Source: Apostichopus japonicus
Taxonomy: Eukaryota; Echinodermata; Holothuroidea; Aspidochirotida; Stichopodidae
Length of the DNA: 60,000 bases
Direction of reading: 5' to 3'
NCBI RefSeq assembly: GCF_037975245.1
Contig: NC_092565.1
Coordinates: forward strand, 19,573,999-19,633,998
Below the pieces are notes generated by a model. That model saw only the letters and a list, made by a program, of their open reading frames with translations, was not told the DNA's origin and searched no databases. Positions 45,351-58,200 of the stretch are shown here, piece by piece; the first letter of the stretch is position 1, and the number at the start of each line of letters is the position of its first letter. A program made the translations under genes and the position numbers.

Positions 45351-48300
45351 AGAAACATTAAATTGCTCTGATTGTTGTTGTGGCTGCACCAATTATTGGT
45401 ATGCAATTATCAGCCACGGCCGATATCGGAAAATATCCACCTGATGTCGTCAGTGTTGGCCTGCCATCACTGTCCGATAAAGAAAGCATTTTTGATAACC
45501 GATCTCATGAGGATAAAACCGTCACTGTCGCGTGATCTAGCAATGATAAGAGCATCCATACTTTACGTCTTGAGAGGGAAAATTTGAACAGTTCGCCGGT
45601 GAATATAACCGCAGAGAGGATGTGAAAGTCGCTACCTATCACGAAAGGAGACTTTTGTAAAACTGTCGCTGTGTTGCTAATATGGTCAAGAGCAAGCAAC
45701 GTTTGCACAAAGGCTCGTTTGTGTAATATATATCAGTATCAAATTGGTACCGGAAGATATGGGGATCTAAATTATTGGATATTGGTAAAAATCGAAAGCA
45801 GTGATATGGATGGAACAAAAGCTTTGATTCAGGCTATACCTTTCTTAATTTTGACTTCTTTGACCCAAATTGCCGAAATTTTGCAACTAAAACGTTGAGC
45901 AGAACACCTGTTCAGCTGGAATGTTTTTCTTCTGGGGGAGGGAGGGAGGAGTGGGATTTTAAGCAACATTTCTTTTATTGTAAATTTAACTTTGTGTGGT
46001 CACTTTCATGACAACACCCATGGAACTGTTTTATATTTACACTTTATTAAAAAAAATTGACATTTTGGAATGCCATTCCAAAAATATGTTTCATTTGTAC
46101 TAAACATGAAAAAAAAAGAAGAAACTAGGACATAAAAATAGATACCTAAAATCGCATTAAAAAGTAGAAAAAAGTTTGAAATTTGATACCGATTAAGAAA
46201 CCTCACATTATTATAAAACCAAATCAGAGTGTACAATGGAAAATATATGAAAGCTCAGAACACTATTTCAAAGGCTTGTGACGGCTAACATATATATATC
46301 ATTCCCAGTTAGCATTGGAGACAAAGTTGACTGAGCGTTAAACTGAACATTCCAAAGCCATTACGCCAATAGTCCTTTGAAACCAATGTTTTGATGTAAA
46401 TTTGCTTACATTATTGATACAGCAATGATCACAAAGAAGGGATTCCAGGGTATCTCTGACGTCTGACATCTGACGTCAATACAATCTAACCGATGATAAC
46501 AGCTACCTCAAAGCAAACAGGAACACGCTTCCCATTAAACCTTAGCTAAAAGAATTACAACCAACATGTGGTGTTTGCCAAATAATGATATGAGTCAGAC
46601 ACTTAAATACCTCAATGTCATTGTCAATGTCATGCTAACTACTAAACTAAAGTTTTATGGCTAACAGTAGCCAAGTTCATTGGACTTTCACTCCAACCCC
46701 CCGCCCCCACCCCCAAATAAAAACCCTGCCCATGCCCCTCACCCGAAAACGCGTCATTTAATACATATTCCTCAAATTCTATCTTTAGCTTAAACACACT
46801 AAATGTAGCTCTGTGTTTTTCCTCATGTTTGGGCATCTTTAAATGTGTTTTTGTTTGGGCCTGTATTATGATAGAATTTACCTTTGTCTACAAAGTTTCG
46901 TGAATTTATCAATCTTTTACCAAAACTTCTCGATTGCTGCATTGACTAGACCCTTTACGACTAGTAACAAATAAAGAAAAACAACCAAAAGTCCTCTCCC
47001 TACTCATTATCAACAACCTGAGTCCACAGAATAGATGACAATTCAACGACACAAATCAAAGATTTTGAACACCAGCAAAATATTTTGCAAAAGTCAAAAC
47101 AGTAATACTATGCTGCTTTCAGTCTACCAGCAAACTTCCCATTTAGGTAATTTTCCAAGAAAAACAAAAGGAAAAGGAAAAGAGAAAACAAGGGGGGAAG
47201 GTCGCACCTCGTTGGTTTTGATGACTTTGTTCTTCCCTTTTTGATAAACACCATTGTTTTATTAATTTATGATGCAACAAGTTTGTGATGGGTTCTTGGG
47301 TTACCAGCTGGAGTGCAAAAAACAGCTGGGTTGTGACAAATGAGTTAATCTAATAAGAATAAAGTAGTTACAGCCATTGTCTACTCATGCTTTCCTTTAA
47401 CCCAAGCCAATTAATTGTGAAACAAAACTTTAGTGCAATGTTCTATTGTCTCTTATGCAAATCTTTGCTTTATACAAAATTCCGTATTTCTTTTTTTAAT
47501 AGGTTAACCTTGGTATACCCTTCTCATCGACCCCCTTATTCAAAAGCTCCTTCTTAAATATCTGATTAGGAAAAATTACGCTAAGAAACCATTTAAAATC
47601 CTTCTTCAATAAGCTTGATTTGTTTTTTTAAACTGGGAGGCTTTGGCTCTGGCAGAGGGAGGGGGGGGGGCCTCTAGGCAGCTAGAGGACTTGTGAGTCA
47701 ATATCTTGAAGTAAAGGTTTTATTCCGGAGAGACATTCTAGTCACCCGGGAGGGAATTTTTTCTTTTATCTTGGCTAGTTTCCCCCTCCCGTGAGGGTGG
47801 TATTGCCAGGGCTGGGGCAGCCTCCCAGTAAAGTCTTATTAAGTCTAATGATTTCGTAACCACTTCCATTCTGAAAATAATTGCTTGTCTTCTTTACCCT
47901 AACTGCATCTACTTAAAATTACTAGTCTGTTTATTCCAAAATTTCTTTTGCTAACCCTGCAGGATTGACCAAACTTTGTCTCTCTCCCCCCAACCACCCC
48001 TCCCCCCCTCCCACATCATATAATCAAATATCAACTGTGTTGTACACAAAGTATGTTGATAAGGTCTTGTACCTTCCAAGAAATGGATTTCCATTTTTTT
48101 TTCGTGTTTGGTTTAAAGATAGCGACACAATGGAACATTTGATTCATTATTGAAACATTTTATTCAATCATTCAATCTTTTTTATGATCAAACGATACGA
48201 TTACATCAGGCCGATTTGAACCAGCTATGATTCATATTATTGGTAACGCGTACACATATAAATGCGCACACATTATTTTTTTCACTCAACCCCAAAAGTC

Positions 48301-48660
48301 TCCACAGTCTTGTTTACTGTGTTATCCTATATGGTAACTCCTACTATAGATGCTGAAATCTGCTGCAAGTTCATACTTTCTGAGCTATGGTCGCACAATC
48401 TTGCCAAGCTTGCCTGTTGCAAGCTTGTACATGTTTACGTGGCTAGGTGCGATCAATGTTAGCATGCAGAAAGCTTGCACGAGCTTGTTAGTCTGTAGGG
48501 GTTACGCACACTAACATATGATCAAATACTACGTCAGAGCCTCAAGGGGTGTGACGGTGGGCAGCAATTTAAGAACCATTTCTGTAAAAACTGTCGGTAA
48601 AGTACAATATCTCATCCCCAGTGCATTTACACAGAGGGACGAGATACTAACAGGTGAGAA
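45351..48660. other. non-coding stretch
   Basis: A GC-richer block near 45,410-45,720 gives only short ORFs with no recognisable domain. The rest is AT-rich with poly(G/C) tracts (46695-46715, 47660-47672, 47985-48012). On the minus strand, AATAAA-type signals (for example near 48,155-48,162) could end the MFSD10 transcript, but this is not established. Confidence 0.4.
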
Positions 48661-48672
48661 ATGGACAGCGGT

Positions 48673-49255
48673 ACGCACATACATTGTATATGCATGGCGA
48701 TCAAGACAATGCCATATCTACATGACAAAGACACCCACATAGGAGACAGACTAACGCACATTCATTGCATATGCATCTCAATCAAGACAATGCCATATAT
48801 ACATGGCAAAGACACCCACATTGCAGAGTTACTAACGCACATACATTGCATATAGAATAGAATAGTGTACACTTGGTATTGCGCCGGTATCCATTCGAAG
48901 ACACTCATGGCGCAGTGCCTATAACCAACTGTCTATTATTTACATTCCATTTACTGTTCTCAAGTCACTGTGGACTATACACGATGAGCTGCCACAAAGA
49001 GCGCCAAATCGTATTTACCGATCAGACACACATATTCCCCTACTCCATACTTATATGCTAAGCACCAAGCAAGATGGCAGTAGGTCCCATTTTTAAAGTC
49101 TATGGTATGACTCGGCCCGGAGTCGAACCCCGAACCTTCCGGCTGATAAGCGGATGCTCTAACCACTAGGCTAACCAGTCGGTAATGCATCTCAATCAAG
49201 ACAATGCCACTCTTCTACATGACAATGACACCCGCATTCGAGACAGACAAACGAC
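48673..49255 (+). repeat. 81-bp minisatellite next to MFSD10, interrupted by a SINE
   Basis: 'acgcacat' starts units at 48673, 48754 and 48835 (period 81), each with 'atcaagacaatgcc' and 'gacacccacat'. The third unit is broken after 48853 and resumes at 49187 with 'gcatctcaatcaagacaatg', ending within 20 bases of the MFSD10 stop codon. Confidence 0.92.
48854..49186 (-). mobile_element. tRNA-derived SINE inserted in the minisatellite
   Basis: The minus-strand head at about 49182 reads 'ttagcctagtggttagagc' (A box) then 'ggttcggggttcgactccgg' (B box). A body of about 230 bases follows, ending in an ATTCT-type tail (48854-48863). The intact neighbouring units define the empty site as 'gcatat^gcatctc'. 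Only a 2-base AT is shared at the ends, so no normal target duplication is evident. The tRNA head is too altered to be a functional tRNA. Confidence 0.82.
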
Positions 49256-49269
49256 TTACCGGTTCTTCT

Positions 49270-52200
49270 TCAAACCACTTTCTGTAAGGGAATGTTCTTC
49301 AGTAGTAAAATAGGCACCAACAAACAGGCAGCTCCAATGATGTATGAAGACGTTGCTCCAATCAACCAGAAAACTGATAAAATAACAGAGATTAATAATT
49401 AATAATTCAAGACATTCATGCTCACATGGGATGTACAGGATGTCAAAGAATGCTTCATACTGAAGGGAATCTTAAAAGTGGAACGCCTCAAATTTTGAAA
49501 CTTTAGACAGTTTAGTTTTTTCGCTTATGCCCATAGACAGATATTGATCAATTTTGAGGTATAATTTACCTGTGTTTTGGTAAGAGTATTGAATCGATTA
49601 CAAAACATCTGCATCAAAATGACTGCACCAAGAGACTGAAAACGTCATCGAAAAACGTCATCCAGGTGAAAATATTTCTCTTTTGAAGCAAATCCAATAG
49701 GGATTCAAAGCAAAAGAACTAACCTTCATAATGTATTGATTGATTAATTTTAGGCTGCCTGTCAAAAACAAACAGTGCAGTAGCTGCAAGACCCTGCTCA
49801 GCTAGGATGAATCAATATCAAACAATAGGGATTACCTCTGCCCATTGTTTGCCTATTGTTTGAACCTGTGGAGCACAATAGATTATGTCCTATGCAGCCT
49901 AGCTGCAGTGATGCTGCAGCCCTCTCAGCATCCCTTACATGATAACTTGGTACCTTAAACATGACTTCATTTCTAGTTGAGGTGCTTAGAATAAATTTGC
50001 ACTGTGAACTTTGCAGGGTTGTACCTAGGGTTTTGCAGGTGGCGGTTGAATTTTGTGGAGTGGTGGTTGCCTGTGAATTCCGCGTCCTGGGGGGGGGGGT
50101 ATAAGGGTATATATATATATGTGTGTGGGTGTGTGTGTTTATATATATTTGAGTGAGAGTGATTTCTTTCACAGTGACACTATTTACTGAATTTTGTACC
50201 GGTCGATCAGAAGCGCGATTGCCGGCCGGTATTAGAACTTTTTCCTTGGAGTACCAGTCGGCAAATGTAGTGCTGGCCAAGTTCGACCGGCGCAGCTACA
50301 ACACTGGAACTATGTAAATGACTTTAACATGGATGCATGCATGCATGCATGCAAAAAACAATTAGGTTAAAAATTTTCACTTGGAGATGATAGGGTAATA
50401 TGGATACCCCTTTAACAACACTGACAATTTGTGAGTTAGCTACTATTTTGTACACTCCATTGTGGTTACAAAGTTTTCCCAAGGAGTAACAATTTTTTAT
50501 TTTCTATTCAAAAAAGCAATTTACCATTAGCACAAAATTACAAGATACAATATGCTGTACTAGAGTGTCTGTGCATCACAGTGGTCAGATGTCACATAAG
50601 TTAACTGGGGTTAAGAGAAACCTCTTCGTCCATAGAGATTGTACTCACAATTAATTCTAATAAAGTGGGTTTGCATAATCAATTATCACATCCAAATACA
50701 CAATTTTCTTTTGATAAAAAGGCTGGTCTATGAACCCCTTTGGATACAAATTCATAACGATTGAAATACAATAAGTAATGCATGGACGATCTCTTGCATT
50801 ACTCGTGAAAAAAATGGTAGAGGTACTACCAGAGGCTAAGACAAGAAATGTGGGACACACAAATCAGTGGCTACACACATCCATCATTGTGCCACTAAGA
50901 CAAGCCACTCTAGAGAGAAAGAAGTCACTTTTAGCTTCCTCATCGAGAAGATATGTTTAATTGGAAACACAAACCCAGCCATCATCATTAGTCTATGTAA
51001 TGAAAACAACAGTCAGGAACAAACTTCCAAAACTCTTATCCCATTTCGTAGATATCGCAGATTTCACGATCCTTCAAAAACAACGCCGAAGACTTGATCA
51101 AGCCTAAATATGACATCACACACTTCAAGTTTTTTTTTTTATGTTTTCCTTTATTTTTTACAAAGTTTATTTCTGTAATGGATATGGGTTTTGAATAATG
51201 CTGGATCTAATACATGACATACTGATGGCAATGGTTTTAATGTCAACACTGTTAATATTCTAACCTTGAACTTATGAATAGAAAAACAAAAGAGAAACTT
51301 TGGTTTTGTCATTTTGTTACTTAAAATTACTTAAAACTCACTTTTTCTTTTTAGGAATTTCACTGTAAATTTATCTTGTTTTTAAATTATACCTTCGTAT
51401 ATATATTTTTTTATATTAATATTTAATTAAGCTGCATCAATTTTATTTTTATATTTTAAGGGTTTTGTCATTTTGTTGTCATTGTAAAGCGCTCTTGAAC
51501 ATGCTACAGCATGAAAACAGCGCTATATAAATCTGGTAAATAATAATTCTCAGATCCTAGTGGCACTATGTTATCACCGATTAACAAAATGACAGACCTC
51601 AGAAATGACTTTTAAAGTAGGATATCTCCCAAACAGAGCAAGATTTTTTCCTTAGCTGTTTGATGGGGAGTTGTTGATCACAAATAACCCAGTCATATAA
51701 GCTAAAGAAGATGTTTGGATCTGTGTCGTCCCCTTAGCTTAAATAGCTAAGCTAAACAATGCTAAGCTGAGCTTTTAAGTATCATAAGTATCTTAATGTC
51801 ACTGTATGACTTACCAGTAGAAAACAGTATTGGTCCAATTGCCCTAGCCAGGGCTCCTAAAGATCTGAATATACCCATTATTGTCCCCTTCTGGTCATCA
51901 GAACCTATAAAAGAAAAGAAAACAAAATATAAAACAAAATTAGCAAGAATATTAAGCTGAATTCAAGAGACAAAAAATTACTAGCTTTAAGCAGTGCTGC
52001 ATATTAAACGCAAAACAAATTCAAATAAACATAAGAAATAACTATATAGAGTTAAAAAATATGGGATTATCCCGACTTTTGTTTATATGGATCGCGGATT
52101 ATCTAGATCCAAAATCCAACCTTCGCAATTGTACAATATCGCATATTTCACGCTTATTAGACGCTTATTAACTCAAGACAATGGATTGTAATTGGGAACA

Positions 52201-55200
52201 AAATCACCACTGAAGCCTTGGGCTTATAAAGCCTTTCACAGTAACTGTTTTAGAGGCTTGAATTTGCCTTTTCGAAAGTTGGACATGAGAGATGGAATTA
52301 GTTTCACCAAAAAGCTCGGCGTGGCCAAACTCACACCCTGGAGATGAACATTAGCATAACTTGACCTTTTCTACACCTTTCAATGAAAATGGCCCTATTA
52401 AGAACTCAACTGATTTGTAGAAAATCTGTCTATGACATTGCAGAAATGGAATTATATATAGATTAAAACATGTTCTTCCGAAAGATACATTATTGACTTT
52501 ATAAAATACTCTAATACTTCTACACCTGAATTATATTTACTTGCTTGGGGAGGTGCAAATAAATCACTGTTGTATAAATTAAATTAAAAAGTTTGTAACA
52601 TTTGTATTGCGCCGTATATTGCTCACTCAGGTCCTCTTTTTAAGAGTCTGAACGTCTTAACTATTTTTGATTTATTTGATTATCAGCGAGGTATTTTTAT
52701 GTTTGAGTTTAATAATAGAAATCTTCCTCCTATTTACAACTCCTATTTTCATTATAGATATAATATGCATCATTACAACACTAGATCGATGTATTCTCTA
52801 AACATTCCATATTCAAGAACTAGACTAAGACAGTCCCAGATTTGCTCAAGCGGTGTTTCTCTCTGGAATTCACTCTCATCTAATCTCACTGAATTGAATA
52901 TTACTTTATATACTTTTAAAAATAGGTTGAGAAAAAAGTTGATGTCGACTTCATATTACATATAATTATTTGCATATTTAGACCAATCTTAAATGTTGCT
53001 GTTATTCTTTTGTAATTAGCACATTGCTATTTTTTATTCTTTATTTCTTTTCCTTTCTTTATTGTAAGGGGTCAGACTGGAAAGCTTTGCTTATTCTGAC
53101 TCCTCTACCCATCATATGTATATATATACTGATTATTGCATATCATTTATTATATATAAGTATTTTAATTTAATAATAATCATGTTATAAAATATAAATT
53201 AATGATGATGGTACAAATCAACTTGAAACTTGATTATAGAATAACATTTCTTCCTGGACATACCACTTTTACATAAATTTTACACATAGTCTGCCTTGAA
53301 ACACCAGGGCTGCACAAAGTCAGGGAATTTTTTTTTTATATAACAGGCAAGAGGTGTGCAATATTTGGGCATTGACATTGAAAGTAAAGGATTGCACATA
53401 TGTAACATCTATTTTGATTTGGAACAAAATTGTCTTTCCCCACCCCCCACCCCCAAAGTGAAGATAGATTCTGAGGCCTATCCAATAAAATAAAAAACAA
53501 TAAAGTCATGTCTAACTGAAATTAATGTTTGTGATCATCTACATGAAACTCGAAGCATTATCATAATTGCAAGCATCACACACTATCACTTTAGCAATAC
53601 TGCTGTTGCACCCCTAATGGTTGGTGTTGACAAAAGTTTTACATAAGGAAACCTTGAATTCAGGTAAGAGCTTGCAGCTGACAATTAACAGTAGTAATAT
53701 GTGCCTCTCGTAACAACGATGTCTGGAACGACCGGATCAAACTCCAGAATCTGTGGGGACGATGACATCATCTGGAGTGACGGGGGACGAGGGGGGGGAT
53801 TGAGGGTTACTTACCGTACATGGTCACCACAGTGGTCATACAGGGAACAACAGTGGCAGAAGCTGTCAACAACAACAAAAACAGGCAGAAGTAAATTTAA
53901 ATAAAGTGAAAGTGATCGATCTGAAATGCAGTTCTTAGAAACCAAATGTTGACAGGTGGTTTTCAACAGCCAGAGGGGTAGAGGGGGGGGGGAGAGGGGG
54001 TCCAGTGGACAATAACATCCCCCAGGCCTCCTCTTTTGAAGTCTCCAGCTTTCCATAAGTACAGTATAAAAATGAGAATACATTATTCTTCATCCCACAT
54101 ATCCTCGGTCCTCCTAATTGACCCTGGGCCATGGTTGTAGCCCCTCTGACCCTCCACTCACCCCCCCTCCCCTGCCCTGCTGTATGTCTTCTCTTGTAAG
54201 GTCTTAATCTAACTGAATGTAACTATCAAAGTCTACTTGCACCTGAACATATACTCATGCAGTTGAAAATCAATTTCAATTTGACAGGCAAGCAAGTACC
54301 AGTCACAACTGCATATGAAACCAAAATTAAAAAGATTACTGATGCAGGGGAGAAATCCATGTCACGGCAATCCCCACCTTCTTTAACGATCCAAACTGCT
54401 GTGGAAAGGGATTAATTTCTCCTAACAACTGGGCTACTTGCTTTATTTGAATGATAAAGACTGGACAAACATTTTATGTCCTGAATGACTGTTATTGTAT
54501 AATGCTAGGATTCCACACACATTGAGGTACACATATCAATATGAACATATATATATATATATATATATATGAATGGCTTGTACAGTAATTAGCATGTCAC
54601 ACCAGCGAGCTATACACTTAATAATAAATTTCATCATTATGAATCAGCATTCTTTTGGAAGAATACTTGGGACTCTTGGAGATCGTAGTCTAGTAGTTTT
54701 GAGGGCAGCCAGGTGTCAAGTGAGGAATGAATAAAATCTTTGGATTTCTCGAATGGAAACCTTTAATAAGTCGGCACCAAGGAGGCTTGAAACTTTGAAC
54801 ACAGACTCTCCCACGTATTATGTTTCATTACGATCAAACCGTTCCCAACAATGAATATCACCATTGTGTGTTTCACTAACTTTGTACGTTTTGGCAGGCG
54901 AAAACAATTAGAGGAATGTTTGATGAGGAATTCAAGAATAACAACTCACCAAATGAAAATAATGTAAGGCCAAAGTAGTACGGTAGTTGTGAATGACTCA
55001 AGGATATGATGATGAAAGACGGAAGCAACAGGAACATGCCCTGATGATGAAAATACCGAAATGGAGAAATAAAAAATCAATTTAAAATTATATGGAAAAA
55101 TGATTAGAGTAAAAGGTCAATTCATAACGTCACAACATAACTGTCTTCATCATTCTGGTAAGTATGTTTTAATGTTTGAAGATATGCAATTTACAGGTTA

Positions 55201-58200
55201 TGCCTGATTTAACGATTGCACCTGGCAACAGTGAGGTTAGTGTCATATTGTCTGCCCCCGGACAATGCTGCTATACAGCTGCACTGACTTTAAAGAGAAG
55301 AGGAATGAATGATGGATATTGATGTTGTAAATTTATGTCAAAATGTTCAAATCATAAAGCCTATTACTTTAAGAAAATGGTCCCTCTACTAAGACAGTCA
55401 TTGCTAATACACTGTTTGAATTTCTATGAATTATGAAGTGATTTTGGGTGTCATTTTATAACTTGATGAAGAAATCCCATATGTTACAAAGATATCACAG
55501 TCAGAGGAATGGATTTTTCGTTATAGAGCGCACCATTTACAAATATGAATATCCAATATGGTTGTTAACAGTCAAGATGTGCTAGAAGTCAAAAACTATC
55601 AGCAGTCATACTGAAATGTGGGAAAAGTTAGGAAGGAGAGAGGGGGGAGGGGGGGGGGTTGGAAGGTATGAAGAGTGGGAAAGACATAGAGAGAAAACGA
55701 TGCGAGAATGATGCCAATATAGCTATAAATTAGTTTTGATAACGTAGACAATGTCAGTACTAAATAAAACTAGAGTAATTTAAATATCTGATGCAGCTGG
55801 CAAACAAATCCAAATAATAATGTAAAAAAGTGAACCTGCAAACTCCAAAACTGCAGATAGAAAACCAAACTCTGATCAAACTATGTCTCTTGTAATTCAT
55901 AATTTGACGTTAACAGATTCTCCACTCTTCAAGGAATTTGCTATTTTGGCAAGGTATAAACCTCTTAAAAATGCATTGTTTTGGGGAGGGGAAGGGGGGG
56001 GATTGGTGATGTAAATCTTTGCCTTTATACTAAGCGATTAACCAACACCAAGAACACAGTCGACTTCTTTGGTCTGTGGAGACAAAGTCATAGTTTATCA
56101 TTTTTCTTGCTTGTATTTTATGTTTAAAACGCATCAGAGAAGCTAAGCTGCAAGATGCAACCAGTGGCTATACCTTTTACAGAAATATATATTTTTTTTA
56201 GGTCAAACTCACCACAAGAGCCACGCTCCTCTCTTTACCAGGTTTAATTCTTCTCACGTAACCACCTGAAAATGATAAATCAACATATATTGTTGACAGA
56301 TGTATTATTAGTTTGTATCTGCAATGATTACATCCAAACAAACAAAAATTATCCCTTTCTTACAAAGCAGAGAATCAATTTTGAAAGTTTGAACTAAAGT
56401 TAACAGTCAACTTTTCAGAAAAGTTACACATATTTCAAAGTTTGTTAATTTACGTTATTTGTGATTTCACACAGGGCGTTAGCAACCACAAATACAACTT
56501 TTTTTGGTGAAAACAACATCTAGACGTATACATTGGACAAACATCATAGATTTTAATATCAACACTGAGGAAACGACTTTTATTGACTACAACTATTAAA
56601 CTCGTCTCCAGTCATTTTCATCCCTATTCAACAAAACTGTTTTAATAAAGGTGTGTCATTCACTATCACTTACTAGAATATCTTTTGAATCATTTGAATA
56701 ATTTTGAGCAAAAGAAAAACTTGACCAGAACAGAAATTCAAACAAGTGGCTGCAGGCATACAAATCCTGCCTCTCTCTCTCTACTAACTAGCCTATTGAA
56801 CCATAAGTTGATAGCAATTAATACCATAAATCTCTTTGCAGGGTTACACCAACAAGCAAGTTAACGACAGAATATCGACTGGGAAAAAATAGAAACTGCA
56901 AAATATTTTTGATCTGCAAATACAACTCACCTTGTACTAGAGCCATTATGAGACCAATGAAGACAAACATCTTTCCCTGTTGCATACTGCAAAGATAAAT
57001 TAATTTAGAAACATTAACAAGTTTCCTGTTAAAAAACAGTGATGTGCACAGGATTTTAAATGTGGAGGGATGGAGGGGGGGGGGGATTAGGGGTTAGGGG
57101 AGGACTGATTTTGATATGGGCATGAACTTTTATGGACCGGCTGTAGAATGATAAAAAAATTACGAATGTAGGGTGTGTCTTTTTCAAAATTTAGACATCA
57201 AATGGTGCTTCCAAGACATATTCAGGTTATATTAAAATTAATTCTGTTATCAGCTTCAATATTACATCTAAACTCAAGGTTACTAATTAACACTTTTGAA
57301 TCATGACAGACCCACCGACTAAACATTTTCCTTGACTGAACATTTTCCCCTGATTCACAAGACCACTACCTTCCCCCCTCCCATTCCACTTTAATAATAA
57401 TAATAATAATACACAGTTCTTATAAAGCGCAAATACACACTTAAGTCTCAGTGCGCTGATAATTATTAACCCCTGGTCATTGGTAACTTGTCACACCCAC
57501 ACACCAAAGTGTGCACAATTCAATCAATCTCTCCTGGGGCACCACAGTGCACCACAACCACGTGTCCCCGGGGGACTTCCCATAGGGTGCAGCCACAAAC
57601 CGGCGCACGCAACTATATTTACAAGTTACCTCGCAGGTCCCCATTTATACACCTGGGTGAAGAGAGGCAATGGAGATAAAGCGCCTTGCCCAAGGACACA
57701 ACGCAATGATCTGGCCAGGGCTCGAACCTGTAATCCTTAGATCACAAGTCCACTGCCTTAACCACTTGACCACAACGCCCTCCTGCACACATACTGTCAA
57801 TAAACAGTGTTACATATTATAATGTGGCAGATGCATTGTATGTAATTAATCTTCCCTGCAGAGCACTACCTCCTCCCCCCCCCCCCCCCCACAAACCTTA
57901 CTTCTGTTAAAGACATTCTGTCCTCCCACTATCCCATTGAGTGAGATGGACCAAACATTATTCCATCAAATCAAATCCAAAACATGTTAAGCTTTATCTA
58001 GGATTGCCAATTAATGAATTTTCGTTTTCAACAAGATTAGAACATGATTAAATATTCTAGACAGGATTAATTTCTTAGGGTTGAAGATTTTCAACTATGC
58101 CAAACGGTTTAATACCTTACAAAGTTAAGCATTCAAATTGACAGTCAAACTGACTGTACACTTCATCAGTTTTGGAATTTCTTTTCGACACAAATGCAAA

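Noticed and set aside
45372-45898. GC-richer block with ORFs on both strands
   Set aside because: No domain, no splice-consistent exon chain and no conserved motif were visible.
49100-49185. Possible tRNA gene on the minus strand
   Set aside because: Boxes are good, but it continues into a 230-base body with an ATTCT tail and interrupts a minisatellite, so it is a SINE.
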